This document shows, in pieces, positions 1-6,962 of a DNA stretch of 10,724 bases. Position 1 is the first letter of the stretch; every line of letters starts with the position of its first letter. Origin of the DNA: an uncultured bacterium (GTDB taxonomy: Bacteria > Patescibacteriota > Minisyncoccia > Phycocordibacterales > PALSA-1337). The notes beneath the pieces were generated by a model that saw nothing but the letters and a program-made list of their open reading frames with translations, made no database searches and had not been told where the DNA came from. The position numbers were made by a program, and so were the translations under genes. Where the stretch lies: contig CAIRAF010000087.1 in the NCBI GenBank assembly GCA_903876465.1, forward strand, positions 1 to 10,724, in the 5' to 3' direction.

Positions 1-2
1 AA

Positions 3-614
3 ATCACCCGCACATCTCTAATATCAGTCACCAGCCTCCTAGTTGGAGGATTCATCGGTGCTTCAGCCTTGATAGCTCTGGCAGATAGTACATGGACATC
101 AGCACCTAGCTGTTCAACTATGCCTTGTAACAATACACCAGCACCACTAAACGTAGGAGCAAGTAAGCAGACAAAGTCAGGATGGTTGGCTCTCACTTCT
201 GGTTTGATTACAGGAGGGCTACAGATCTTGAATGGTTCAGCTTTGACTGGTGGTGCTAATGGCGCAGTTCTTACTGCTGATGCCAATGGTAATGCGACTT
301 GGGCAGCATCGACAGCAAGTGGACTGAAAACGACAGGATATGTTGATTGGACTGAGTCATTTAATTCCGCTACTCCAGTTGTTGGACTTCAACTTACGTG
401 TATCAAAGCTGGGGGAGATGGATCGTGTAGCCCGGGTTCATATTCCATTCCGTATTCAGGAGGATCATTTTATGTAGCCTACAGTACAAGTTTTGGATGT
501 ATAAATGGCCCTATGCTTGATACTGTTGCTAAGACAAGTCAAACCATTGTTGTTGGTGTTGGTGTTGTCACAACTATCGAACACGTAGGTTATTGTATTA
601 GTATATTGAATTAG
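3..614 (+). CDS. Secreted CPR-type surface protein, 5'-partial
   Basis: The reading frame is open from base 3, so the gene begins before the window. The TTG at 69 falls inside the signal peptide and is not the start. The visible N-terminus reads as the end of a signal peptide or membrane anchor: a hydrophobic stretch (SLLVGGFIGASALIALA) followed by a mature region starting near ADSTW. Next comes a Cys pair (CSTMPC), then PAPLNVGASKQTKSGWLAL, an N-V-G-x-x-x-Q-x-K-x-G pattern I associate with Patescibacteria surface proteins. A Gly/Ala/Asn-rich segment (GAVLTADANGNATW) follows, as in phage-tail-like or adhesin repeats. The C-terminal part has four more Cys and Ser/Gly-rich beta-type sequence. 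It is probably an extracellular protein of unknown function. The next gene starts 10 bases downstream and may be cotranscribed. Confidence 0.75.
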   Translation: MTRTSLISVTSLLVGGFIGASALIALADSTWTSAPSCSTMPCNNTPAPLNVGASKQTKSGWLALTSGLITGGLQILNGSALTGGANGAVLTADANGNATWAASTASGLKTTGYVDWTESFNSATPVVGLQLTCIKAGGDGSCSPGSYSIPYSGGSFYVAYSTSFGCINGPMLDTVAKTSQTIVVGVGVVTTIEHVGYCISILN

Positions 615-624
615 TTTCTAAATC

Positions 625-960
625 ATGAATTCTGTTTCTTATCAAAACCCAATTCCTCAAATGCCAATGTCTACTTCTGACGAACATCGTCGTTTACTCA
701 ACATGTATCTAATCATTGGTGCCATAGTCATTATTTTTGGCATGTTGTATTGGTGGACTACAGCCAATCAGACTCCTGCTCCATCTACTGCGAGTCAGAT
801 AAGGGACCTGAGGGCTCAAGTCATTGATGCTCTTCGTAACGCACCTACGCAAGTATCACAACAACAGATCATGTCAGTCAACACTCAATTGAATGCAGCA
901 AAGACTACTGTTACAGATGCACAGAGACAGGCGGTGGTGAAGGCCTTACAGGCTAAATAA
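625..960 (+). CDS. Small single-pass membrane protein (111 aa)
   Basis: I do not recognise a named family. The protein has a hydrophilic N-terminus of about 26 residues with no signal peptide, one strong transmembrane helix at about 27-44 (MYLIIGAIVIIFGMLYWW), a short Pro/Thr/Ser linker (NQTPAPSTAS), and a C-terminal region of about 55 residues likely to be helical (residues 57-111, rich in Gln, Ala, Arg and Val). The likely topology is a small cytoplasmic N-tail with the helical domain outside. The gene follows the secreted-protein gene after 10 bases, which suggests a shared transcript and an envelope role. No Shine-Dalgarno is visible before the ATG. Small proteins of this shape are common in CPR genomes, but I infer no function. 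Confidence 0.75.
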   Translation: MNSVSYQNPIPQMPMSTSDEHRRLLNMYLIIGAIVIIFGMLYWWTTANQTPAPSTASQIRDLRAQVIDALRNAPTQVSQQQIMSVNTQLNAAKTTVTDAQRQAVVKALQAK

Positions 961-977
961 GTCTCTAACTTATTTAG
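953..977. terminator. Perfect 9-bp inverted repeat between convergent genes
   Basis: CTAAATAAG (953-961) and CTTATTTAG (969-977) are exact reverse complements around a 7-base loop. The left arm includes the stop codon of the 111-aa gene, and the minus-strand exonuclease gene ends at 983. The stem is AT-rich and has no good T-run on either strand, so it would be a weak bidirectional terminator or simply an mRNA 3'-end hairpin. Confidence 0.4.
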
Positions 978-982
978 TAAAA

Positions 983-1558
983 TTAAAAGGGGAGTGTAAA
1001 TGTCATAGATACTGGCTCTATTTCTGTCCAACTGGCTATATCAAGCTTGATATCCTTAAGTACACCATTGTCTTTATATTTTAAGGCTTTATTTTGCAAA
1101 GCATAATCATATAGTTGACGAGTAATTTTTACATCATCAATACAGTATTTAATGATTTTATCTACTTCGCCATTTTTCCACCATTCGACGGCTTCTAGTC
1201 CATGGCCGGACTTCTTCACGCCAAGCGTTGCTTCAGCTACACCATCCAGTTTCAAACGACGACCAAGCTTGAGTTGAACCTCGCGCATAAGGTCAATACT
1301 TTTGATTTTACTCAAGTCTCCAGGGTAGTATTTATTCAAAAGCGGTATATCGAAATGATCACCATTCCATGTAACAAGAGCGTCGGCTTGTTCAATGATA
1401 GGCCAGAGTTTCCCCATATCCTTTTCTGTGAAGCTCTGATAACTGTTGTCAGAAGAATCGTGGATACAGATAACGGAAATATCTAGGTCAGTTGGATCGT
1501 TTGAGTTCACGTCCTGAAAGAGGTTTTTTGTTTCAATGTCAAAGGTGATTATTCTCAT
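983..1558 (-). CDS. DEDDy-type 3'-5' exonuclease, RNase H-like fold
   Basis: This is a predicted 3'-5' exonuclease of the DnaQ/RNase H-like superfamily (191 aa, single domain). The three exonuclease motifs are visible. Exo I is FDIET, with D7 and E9. Exo II is TWNGDHFDIPLL, with D70 in the usual N-x-x-x-F-D context. Exo III is Y-C-I-D-D, with Tyr138 three residues before D142, which makes it the DEDDy subtype. These residues would hold the two metal ions for phosphodiester hydrolysis. The spacing resembles the stand-alone 'predicted exonuclease / RNase_H_2' group rather than a polymerase proofreading subunit, and no polymerase or helicase domain is attached. The substrate (DNA or RNA) cannot be told. 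The gene is monocistronic: a terminator lies just upstream at 1601-1626, with its own TATAAT at 1579-1584. Confidence 0.85.
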   Translation of the reverse strand: MRIITFDIETKNLFQDVNSNDPTDLDISVICIHDSSDNSYQSFTEKDMGKLWPIIEQADALVTWNGDHFDIPLLNKYYPGDLSKIKSIDLMREVQLKLGRRLKLDGVAEATLGVKKSGHGLEAVEWWKNGEVDKIIKYCIDDVKITRQLYDYALQNKALKYKDNGVLKDIKLDIASWTEIEPVSMTFTLPF

Positions 1559-1578
1559 TGTTTTTATTGTGAGGTTGA

Positions 1579-1584
1579 ATTATA
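1579..1584 (-). promoter_or_regulatory. -10 element (TATAAT) of the exonuclease gene
   Basis: On the minus strand a perfect TATAAT lies 20 bases before the ATG at 1558. At 17-base spacing the -35 position falls on the T-run of the upstream terminator (TTTTTT at about 1602-1607), a poor -35. No Shine-Dalgarno follows, and the predicted leader is about 12-14 bases and A-rich. Confidence 0.5.
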
Positions 1585-1600
1585 TCTGATTTTAAGAGAA

Positions 1601-1626
1601 TAAAAAAGCACGCCTTTGGGGCGCGC
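1601..1626 (-). terminator. Intrinsic terminator after the 185-aa membrane protein gene
   Basis: On the minus strand GCGCGCC pairs with GGCGTGC (7 bp, one G-U) around the loop CCAAA and is followed directly by TTTTTTA. It begins about 20 bases past the stop codon at 1646, the classic position for a Rho-independent terminator. Confidence 0.85.
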
Positions 1627-1645
1627 CGTGATTGAGTGACGGTCT

Positions 1646-2203
1646 TCAAGAGGGAATCGGATCAGGAAGAGCTGTTGGACTTAGAGTAAATGCCTCACGA
1701 ATCTTGTTGAGTACCTTTTTTAACATGCTAGTACCCGGAGGTAATGGGGTGCATGCAAGTAAATAGTAAAATACACCATATAGACAAAAAGAAAAAACGT
1801 ATACAGTATAGGGTGAACACTGTAAGTCACCTGAAATTATTATGCCGTTCAGCAATATCATTGTCACATACAATTTCCTAATAATTCGTGACCATTTGTT
1901 TAGTCTTTCTTGGTTTTTGAACTTAGGATTTACTTCGAATTGTCTCTTTGTGACTAATAATGAAAGATAGGCAGATAAAAACAATATAAAACTCATGCCA
2001 CATAAGAGTGCCAGATGGGGTTGCGGGCTAACTTCGGCAGAATAAAAATTTGTACTGATCATTAAGCCAGCTGCTATATACAAAAATAATTCTGCCAACC
2101 AGAAACAATCTTTTCCTGTCAATCGCTGGAATTTGTGCGCTTGGCGCTCAAACTTTTCGATAAGAAAATCATCGATTTTATCTAACGGGTTTTCAATCAG
2201 CAT
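1646..2203 (-). CDS. Four-helix membrane protein of unknown function
   Basis: 185 aa with four hydrophobic segments at about 34-52, 63-84, 108-124 and 131-152. A charged amphipathic N-terminus of about 30 residues precedes them, and a basic loop separates TM2 and TM3 (residues 85-110, many Lys/Arg). The last helix runs into ACTPLPPGTS, followed by a charged helix and a Pro-rich end. The CTPLPP element after the final helix looks like a family signature I have a sense of from other CPR membrane proteins, but I cannot name the family. It starts 30 bases after the hisS stop, has a clear Shine-Dalgarno (AAAGGA at 2210-2215, 6 bases before ATG), and is followed by an intrinsic terminator. It is therefore probably the second gene of a hisS operon. 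Confidence 0.8.
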   Translation of the reverse strand: MLIENPLDKIDDFLIEKFERQAHKFQRLTGKDCFWLAELFLYIAAGLMISTNFYSAEVSPQPHLALLCGMSFILFLSAYLSLLVTKRQFEVNPKFKNQERLNKWSRIIRKLYVTMILLNGIIISGDLQCSPYTVYVFSFCLYGVFYYLLACTPLPPGTSMLKKVLNKIREAFTLSPTALPDPIPS

Positions 2204-2205
2204 AA

Positions 2206-2225
2206 AGTATCCTTTCAGGAATACT
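2206..2225 (-). promoter_or_regulatory. Hairpin covering the Shine-Dalgarno of the membrane protein gene
   Basis: On the minus strand AGTATTCC and GGATACT can pair (7 bp, one bulged T) around TGAAA. The Shine-Dalgarno AAAGGA lies half in the loop and half in the 3' arm, so the hairpin could limit initiation at the ATG (2203) or mark an RNA processing point between hisS and this gene. The pairing is seen directly; the role is inferred. Confidence 0.4.
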
Positions 2226-2233
2226 CTAATACT

Positions 2234-3559
2234 TTATTTTACATCTGTCAATGGTGACTCCTCACCACTCTTTAGGTCCTTAATCTTCAATTTACCAGTC
2301 TTAACTTCTTCCTCACCAATAACGATAACTTTTGGAATATGGCGTCTGTCAGCATTTTTGATTTGATCACCAATTTTCTTATTTGATAGATCTACAGCGA
2401 CACGAGTTCCTTTTTCGCGAAGAGATTGGGCTATATCCAGCGCAAAAGGTGCATTTTCTTCGCCGAACACACATATTGCAATATCGGCTGGTGGCAAATA
2501 ATCAGGACTTCCAATGAGGGGTAAATTGTCATATGTCTCCATGAGATCTTGAGCAACAACATCGCCAGCGCCAAATCCTACCGCAGGAACCTTTTCATTT
2601 CCAAAGAGAGCAAGAAGTTCATCGTAACGGCCGCCACCAAAAACAGAACGACGATTCTGTGGATTGAGATCATATACCTCAAAAACAATACCAGTATAGT
2701 AGTCAAAACCACGCATGAGTGTTTGATCAAAACGCGCATTGGTAATACCAAGCTTTTCAAGTCCTTCTATTACTGATCGAATTTCTTTTACACCTTCATG
2801 TTCACTTGAAGAAGTCGGAAGATGGGTCGCAAATTCTTCAAAATTTTGTGAATTTAGGAGTGTTAAGAATTCAGCAGTTTTTTTATCATCTCTAAATATG
2901 TCAGAGATGCCAGCCTTGAAGACTTCTGGCTTAATTTTTTCTTTCTTATCAATCAATTTTGAAACCTTACGTGCATTTTCATCATCAAGACTAAATATTT
3001 CCTTTGTGATGTAGTTCATCACTTTTCGATTATTTATACGTATTTCAAAATCAGAATCCTTCAGACCATATGCTTTGGTGATGTCGTAAGCCATATTGAT
3101 TACTTCAATTTCCGCGTTGATTGATTGCACCCCGAATAGATCGACATTTAACTGCCAGTGCTCACGAACTCGTCCTCGTTGAGGTTGTTCGTAACGAAAA
3201 AGGTTTGGAATAGAGTACCAGCGTAATGGAAAAATAAGCTCGCGCTTCTTGGCAGCCACCATACGAGCTAGAGTAGGTGTCATTTCAGGTCGCAAAGTGA
3301 CTTCACGATCGCCACGATCAGTAAAAGTGTATGTCTGCTCATTTATAAGCTCTTCACCCGATTTTGCTCGATAGAGGTCAGCTGGCTCTAGGACAGATGC
3401 ACCATATTCTTCATATCCGTATTTTTCTGAGACTTTACGCCAAATATTAAAAATTTTCTTCTCAATTGCCATATCAGCAGGGAAGAAATCTCGCACTCCT
3501 TTATAGGCTTCTGTGGATAATTTTCGCTCTTTCTGCTCGCCGGATTGGTCTTTTGACAT
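2234..3559 (-). CDS. hisS: Histidyl-tRNA synthetase
   Basis: Class II histidyl-tRNA synthetase, which charges tRNA-His with histidine using ATP in the cytoplasm. Numbered from the ATG at 3559 (441 aa, normal for the family), motif 1 starts near YKGVRDFFP (19-27). TLRPEMTP lies at 88-95. Motif 2 (FRYEQPQRGRVREHWQLN) starts at 121 with the expected FRYE and R-x-R-E-x-x-Q residues. The histidine-binding LMRGFDYYTG is at about 281-290 and FGGGRYD at 307-313, and motif 3 (VGFGAGD) is at 327-333. The last 85 or so residues form the anticodon-binding domain. A TTG at 3586 would add nine residues, but it lies upstream of a likely -10 (3566-3571), so I prefer the ATG. No Shine-Dalgarno precedes it; the mRNA is probably leaderless. 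It is followed by a membrane protein gene on the same strand. Confidence 0.97.
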   Translation of the reverse strand: MSKDQSGEQKERKLSTEAYKGVRDFFPADMAIEKKIFNIWRKVSEKYGYEEYGASVLEPADLYRAKSGEELINEQTYTFTDRGDREVTLRPEMTPTLARMVAAKKRELIFPLRWYSIPNLFRYEQPQRGRVREHWQLNVDLFGVQSINAEIEVINMAYDITKAYGLKDSDFEIRINNRKVMNYITKEIFSLDDENARKVSKLIDKKEKIKPEVFKAGISDIFRDDKKTAEFLTLLNSQNFEEFATHLPTSSSEHEGVKEIRSVIEGLEKLGITNARFDQTLMRGFDYYTGIVFEVYDLNPQNRRSVFGGGRYDELLALFGNEKVPAVGFGAGDVVAQDLMETYDNLPLIGSPDYLPPADIAICVFGEENAPFALDIAQSLREKGTRVAVDLSNKKIGDQIKNADRRHIPKVIVIGEEEVKTGKLKIKDLKSGEESPLTDVK

Positions 3560-3565
3560 GGGTGA

Positions 3566-3574
3566 ATTGTAGCA
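3566..3574 (-). promoter_or_regulatory. Extended -10 promoter of hisS (TGCTACAAT)
   Basis: On the minus strand TGCTACAAT ends 6 bases before the ATG at 3559, which would place transcription start at or next to the A of ATG. No convincing -35 is seen; the TGN extension may compensate. The same TGNTACAAT plus 6 bases plus ATG layout occurs at uppP. Confidence 0.6.
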
Positions 3575-3618
3575 AATATGAACCAAAATTAAAACCGTAC
3601 ATCCTCGCTTGTCGCTAT

Positions 3619-3653
3619 AAAAAATCCCCGCCAGCTTATGGAAGCTAGGGGGA
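3619..3653 (-). terminator. Intrinsic terminator after the adenylate-kinase-like gene
   Basis: On the minus strand an outer TCCCC/GGGGA stem (3649-3653 with 3625-3629) and an inner AGCTT/AAGCT stem with a 4-base loop are separated by a small internal loop. A six-T run follows (3619-3624). It begins about 28 bases past the stop at 3681 and separates this gene from hisS. Confidence 0.85.
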
Positions 3654-3680
3654 CTTGAGTGTACTTAAGATTTTGAGCGA

Positions 3681-4535
3681 TTAAGCCGTAGCCAACTGGG
3701 CTGAAGAGACACTTGGCTCACGTTGCTCATGCCAGCCTGTCTGGGCTCCTGGAATCGAATGGGCCGTGGCACCATGGTATTTCTTGCCTTCCACCTCGTC
3801 CATGAGACTCCGCGCTGAATCAGTGCGGTTATCAAGGCGCTTTGCCATGCGTAGAACGTCGCGAGGACTGAATGTCCGTTTGAGGATTCGCATGATTTGA
3901 TCCCGCACCGGCAGTATCCCGTTGATAAGGATGACGCTGTGTGGATTGGAACGCTTGGCCATGCGCGTCATTTCACCGATATTTCTGGTGAGTAAACGGA
4001 AGCGGTCAGGAGCAGAAGCGTCGTCACTACGAGGGCCTTCCATTTTGGCCCGATGGTCAACACGTTCGAGACATGTTGCTTCGCCGATGTTAATGGCGAA
4101 AATAGTGTACGGCACGCGGTAGGACATGAAGCGTTTCATCTGGGCGGGATTCCGTGGAAAGCCGTCGAGGACGATTCTACACGTGTGTCCATCTTGAACA
4201 GATTTGTGAAGTTCGAACGTGTTCAGCACTTCTTCTTCAAAGGCCGAAATGACTGGGGCATCGGACAAGAGGCCGCCGCCATCTTCAATGCCCTGTTCCT
4301 GTTCGAACTGAATTCCTAACGGAGTTTTTCTCCGCCGATGCTGTTTAATAACGTCACTCATGACGATTCGGTAGGTGCCAATACTTTGACCCAAATCGCA
4401 GATGATCCGACCTTTTTTGTTCTTGCCTGCGCCGTTTGGTCCCATGAGGAGGACGAAGTGAATTTCCTTCCGTAGGGCACTGATTTCCCGAGCCGAGTCA
4501 AGTGCCTGTTTTAATGTCGCTATTTGTTTTACCAC
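3681..4535 (-). CDS. Adenylate-kinase-like NMP kinase with altered P-loop
   Basis: P-loop protein of the adenylate kinase family, 284 aa from the preferred GTG at 4535. Visible landmarks are a Walker A-like GPNGAGKN (32-39), an S-D-V pair (60-61) where adenylate kinases have the T-G-D NMP-binding motif, LDGFPRNPAQ (123-132, the family signature), and R-S-D-D (169-172) matching the catalytic R-x-D-D. The LID is short, with no zinc domain. Differences matter: G-K-N-K-K replaces the usual G-K-G-T-Q, so the Thr/Ser that ligands Mg is missing, and a tail of roughly 60 residues extends past the normal end. It may be a divergent NMP kinase or an inactive relative. GTG is chosen because AAAGGA (4542-4547) sits 6 bases upstream; a TTG at 4619 would overlap the promoter. 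GC is much higher than in its neighbours. Confidence 0.8.
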   Translation of the reverse strand: MVKQIATLKQALDSAREISALRKEIHFVLLMGPNGAGKNKKGRIICDLGQSIGTYRIVMSDVIKQHRRRKTPLGIQFEQEQGIEDGGGLLSDAPVISAFEEEVLNTFELHKSVQDGHTCRIVLDGFPRNPAQMKRFMSYRVPYTIFAINIGEATCLERVDHRAKMEGPRSDDASAPDRFRLLTRNIGEMTRMAKRSNPHSVILINGILPVRDQIMRILKRTFSPRDVLRMAKRLDNRTDSARSLMDEVEGKKYHGATAHSIPGAQTGWHEQREPSVSSAQLATA

Positions 4536-4541
4536 GATTGA

Positions 4542-4547
4542 TCCTTT
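4542..4547 (-). promoter_or_regulatory. Shine-Dalgarno fixing the GTG start at 4535
   Basis: AAAGGA on the minus strand, 6 bases before GTG. It has the same sequence and spacing as the site of the 185-aa membrane protein gene. It argues against the longer reading from TTG at 4619. Confidence 0.7.
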
Positions 4548-4617
4548 GGTTGTTTTTGTCGGTTTAACTGCGTGAATTGCTCTCAAAATCTTAATTTCCA
4601 AAGAGCAGCCAGACCAC

Positions 4618-4645
4618 AATATAACACATTATTTATAATAGGCAA
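4618..4645 (-). promoter_or_regulatory. Promoter of the adenylate-kinase-like gene
   Basis: On the minus strand TTGCCT (4640-4645), a 16-base spacer and TATATT (4618-4623). Transcription would begin near 4611, giving a leader of about 75 bases before the GTG. A 5-bp inverted repeat ATAGG-CAAGT-CCTAT (4638-4652) overlaps the -35 and could be an operator. Confidence 0.5.
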
Positions 4646-4733
4646 GTCCTATATTATTTGTCTTTTTTTAAATATTTTTCATCAGAATTTTATCTTCAAA
4701 TAGTATTATCTATTTCGCGTCACATCCATTTTA

Positions 4734-4762
4734 TTGGCGTAAATTATTAATATAATTATAAA
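4734..4762 (+). promoter_or_regulatory. Promoter of the pilin-like gene
   Basis: TTGGCG (4734-4739), a 17-base spacer and TATAAA (4757-4762), 7 bases before the ATG at 4770. A second -10-like TATAAT lies at 4751-4756. The 150 bases 4620-4769 between the divergent genes are strongly AT-rich and contain no gene; they hold this promoter and the opposite one. Confidence 0.55.
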
Positions 4763-4769
4763 AAATAAT

Positions 4770-5282
4770 ATGTATATTTGTAAAAAAATTCAAAACCTGA
4801 GGAAAAAAGAAATCTCAAATAAAATGAAAGGGTTCACCTTGATTGAAGTACTGGTCGTTATCGGTATAATCGCAATATTAGCTGCAGTTGTTCTTGTTGC
4901 AGTCAATCCAGCTCGTCAGTTCAAGCTTGCTCGTGACTCTCAACGTGTCAGTAATGTGAATGCGATTCTGAATGCCTTGGGACAAAATATGGCAGAACAC
5001 AGAGGGTCGCTAATCTGTAATGGTGTACAGTTATCGTTACCAGCTGGTGGACAAGAGGTCCTATTACGACATGATGGTTCTGGCGAAGGATTTGATATAG
5101 GAGCATGTGTAGTGCCTGACTATATGTCAGCTTTACCTTATGATCCAGGTTCGACTACATTCTTCTATAATTCGCCTGATTCATATAATACTGGTTATTA
5201 TCTTACTCAAAATGTCGCCGATAACCGTATAACTATACGTGCAAATGGTGAGATAAATCCTTCCATTGCGGTTAGTCGCTAG
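4770..5282 (+). CDS. Type IV pilin-like protein with class III signal peptide
   Basis: Major-pilin or pseudopilin-like protein with the classic prepilin signal KG|FTLIEVLVV: cleavage after Gly21 by prepilin peptidase, then N-methylation of Phe, with Glu26 at the conserved fifth mature position. The hydrophobic helix spans about 22-45, ending at VNPARQF. The globular part begins with a conserved-looking DSQRVSNVNAILNALGQNM helix and has two cysteines (83 and 113) that may form the usual pilin disulfide loop. Then come LPYDPG and a TGYYLTQN strand. The start is uncertain: ATG 4770 gives a 21-residue leader and fits a leaderless transcript, while ATG 4824 gives a 3-residue leader (MKG) but has no Shine-Dalgarno at proper spacing. 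The protein would be inserted in the membrane and assembled into a pilus or related filament for attachment or DNA uptake. The carboxypeptidase gene follows after 18 bases. Confidence 0.88.
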   Translation: MYICKKIQNLRKKEISNKMKGFTLIEVLVVIGIIAILAAVVLVAVNPARQFKLARDSQRVSNVNAILNALGQNMAEHRGSLICNGVQLSLPAGGQEVLLRHDGSGEGFDIGACVVPDYMSALPYDPGSTTFFYNSPDSYNTGYYLTQNVADNRITIRANGEINPSIAVSR

Positions 5283-5300
5283 TTCGGTTACAGTTAATAG

Positions 5301-6275
5301 ATGAGTTTTTCCAATAGGTTCTTTATCACTATGATCGTTCTCGTATTTTTTACGGGTTTGGGACTCATAGCAGGATTGAATATAATTATTCGCTCACAAA
5401 CTAATGGATACGAGCAAAATATTCCTTCTGTACCAGTGACACAATCTACTCAAGATTCTCAAATGGTAAGTGAAGAGCCCTATATTGTTTCTACTACTAC
5501 AACTGTAATTTCTGCACAACCAGAAACCATCGCGCCTATTAAAACAGCGAATCAAATATCAGCAGCAGCGTATCTTGTCGGTAATGTCCGTACCGGCAAG
5601 ATATATCTGTCTTCGGGTTCTACTCAAGTATTACCTGTGGCCTCTATGTCAAAATTGATTACTGCAATAGTTTCCACTAATACACTTTCTCCAACAACAA
5701 CTATAGTGATTTCTCCTGCAAATATGGACGTGGCTTCTGATACAAGTAACCTCATTGCCGGAGAAAAATTTACTCTTAAAGAATTACTTCAACCACTGCT
5801 TCTATCCTCTTCAAATGTTGCAGCAGAAGCCATAGCTTCTACCGATGGTGGCCCAGAATTCATGAAATTAATGTCTAGTATATCTTGGGAAGTAGGAATG
5901 CCAACGGCATATTTTGCTGATCCAAGTGGTATTGATCCAGAAAATCACGCTTCAGCCAGAGACATGTTTGCTTTATCTCGTTATCTATATACATTCCGGC
6001 CAGATATTTTGAGTATAACTCGTACGCCACACACTGTTATTGCTACCACGACCGATCATGGTTCTCACGTGATTGATAGCACACATCCATTTGTCTCCGA
6101 CCCTAGGTTTATTGGTGGTAAGACGGGGCGTACACCTGAAGCTGGAGAGACGATGCTTACCATGCTCAATATCAACAATCAGCCAATTGCATTTATCGTT
6201 CTACATTCAGCAATAGGAGAAAGAACTCGAGATACTGATATTCTGATAAATAAATTTGAGGCACTCGGTCTCTAA
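5301..6275 (+). CDS. D-alanyl-D-alanine carboxypeptidase (peptidase S11)
   Basis: Penicillin-binding-protein-5-type serine carboxypeptidase that trims the terminal D-Ala of peptidoglycan stem peptides outside the membrane. All three active-site motifs are present in order: S115-M-S-K118 (nucleophile and general base), S170-S-N172, and K274-T-G276 within GGKTGRTPEAG. An N-terminal membrane anchor spans about residues 8-30, followed by a Ser/Thr/Gln-rich linker to about 85 and then the catalytic domain. At 324 aa it has no room for the C-terminal beta domain and amphipathic anchor of E. coli PBP5, so it is anchored from the N-terminus. It lies 18 bases after the pilin-like gene and could be cotranscribed; a weak TACAGT sits 6 bases before the ATG. 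With uppP and the PAP2 gene nearby it belongs to a cell-wall neighbourhood. Confidence 0.93.
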   Translation: MSFSNRFFITMIVLVFFTGLGLIAGLNIIIRSQTNGYEQNIPSVPVTQSTQDSQMVSEEPYIVSTTTTVISAQPETIAPIKTANQISAAAYLVGNVRTGKIYLSSGSTQVLPVASMSKLITAIVSTNTLSPTTTIVISPANMDVASDTSNLIAGEKFTLKELLQPLLLSSSNVAAEAIASTDGGPEFMKLMSSISWEVGMPTAYFADPSGIDPENHASARDMFALSRYLYTFRPDILSITRTPHTVIATTTDHGSHVIDSTHPFVSDPRFIGGKTGRTPEAGETMLTMLNINNQPIAFIVLHSAIGERTRDTDILINKFEALGL

Positions 6276-6282
6276 TAGACTA

Positions 6283-6960
6283 TTACATTACGGATAAGAA
6301 TTCCTCGTGCTCTTTTCTGAATATCTTTATAGTTATTATGTATATTGTATAAGTAATGAAGAAAGCTGCTGCAACGTCGATTGAATAGTGAAGATGACCC
6401 AAAAGTACGATAATTCCAAAGAAAATAGAAGTGGCTATACAAAAGATTCTTGTAAGATGGTGTTTCCAAAAGACTAGAGCCATCATGAATGGTAGTCCTG
6501 TGTGTCCAGAAAAAAATAGATCTGCACCAGTGCTAAATAAGAAGAAATTTGGATTATTTGATAAGGCGTGAAGTAGTATTGCCGAGCCCCCATCTATAAC
6601 AGCATGATCCGGAAATGGCCCTATATGCGTAAGGGTAATGAAACCGGAACGAACTATTACGAATATGGCTATACTTTTTAGGGTGAAGGGAAGTGTTTCT
6701 GGGTTTGAAAAACATAGAAAGGCAACCCATATTCCAAAGATGATTGGTCCAAATACGAAAATATAGTCAACATCAAATACAGGAATATTGCTTAGTACAA
6801 TATCTGCGACTGCACCAGAAGCTCTGTCAACAGCATATTGGGCAGCAAAATAGTTTATAACTAATGAAATTAAAACCAGTCCAGAACTGACAAAGAAAGA
6901 TCTTACAAAATGAGGATGAGCAAATGCTCGGCGGTATTTTTCTGTTATTTTTTTAAACAT
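6283..6960 (-). CDS. PAP2-family membrane phosphatase (PAP2_C / sphingomyelin-synthase-like)
   Basis: 225-aa multi-pass membrane protein with the two C-terminal motifs of the PAP2/SMS-like superfamily. These are FFSGHTGLPF, with S-G-H-T at about 151-154, and GHLHYSIDVAAAFFITY, with the His-x-x-x-Asp pair at about 191-195. The histidines would form the phosphoryl-transfer centre for a lipid phosphate or lipid head-group transfer at the outer face of the membrane. About six hydrophobic segments are visible (near 22-38, 66-84, 94-112, 150-165, 171-190 and 198-214). The start is the ATG at 6960; an in-frame ATG at 7026 is rejected because the frame there overlaps a better 56-aa gene. That gene ends 2 bases before this ATG, indicating tight translational coupling. 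The substrate cannot be assigned. The gene is convergent with the carboxypeptidase gene, 7 bases apart. Confidence 0.82.
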   Translation of the reverse strand: MFKKITEKYRRAFAHPHFVRSFFVSSGLVLISLVINYFAAQYAVDRASGAVADIVLSNIPVFDVDYIFVFGPIIFGIWVAFLCFSNPETLPFTLKSIAIFVIVRSGFITLTHIGPFPDHAVIDGGSAILLHALSNNPNFFLFSTGADLFFSGHTGLPFMMALVFWKHHLTRIFCIATSIFFGIIVLLGHLHYSIDVAAAFFITYTIYIITIKIFRKEHEEFLSVM

Positions 6961-6962
6961 GT

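Noticed and set aside
4053..4319. Plus-strand open frame opposite the adenylate-kinase-like gene
   Set aside because: It is antisense to a recognisable protein, has no ribosome site and shows no family pattern; long antisense frames are expected in GC-richer DNA.
4536..4619. Longer start (TTG at 4619) for the adenylate-kinase-like protein
   Set aside because: The 28 extra residues resemble no family N-terminus. The TTG overlaps the predicted -10 (4618-4623), and a good Shine-Dalgarno supports GTG at 4535.
6269..6285. TAATAG-A-CTATTA inverted repeat between the carboxypeptidase and PAP2 genes
   Set aside because: It is only 6 bp, AT-rich and without a T-run; chance is likely, and it is not called as a terminator.
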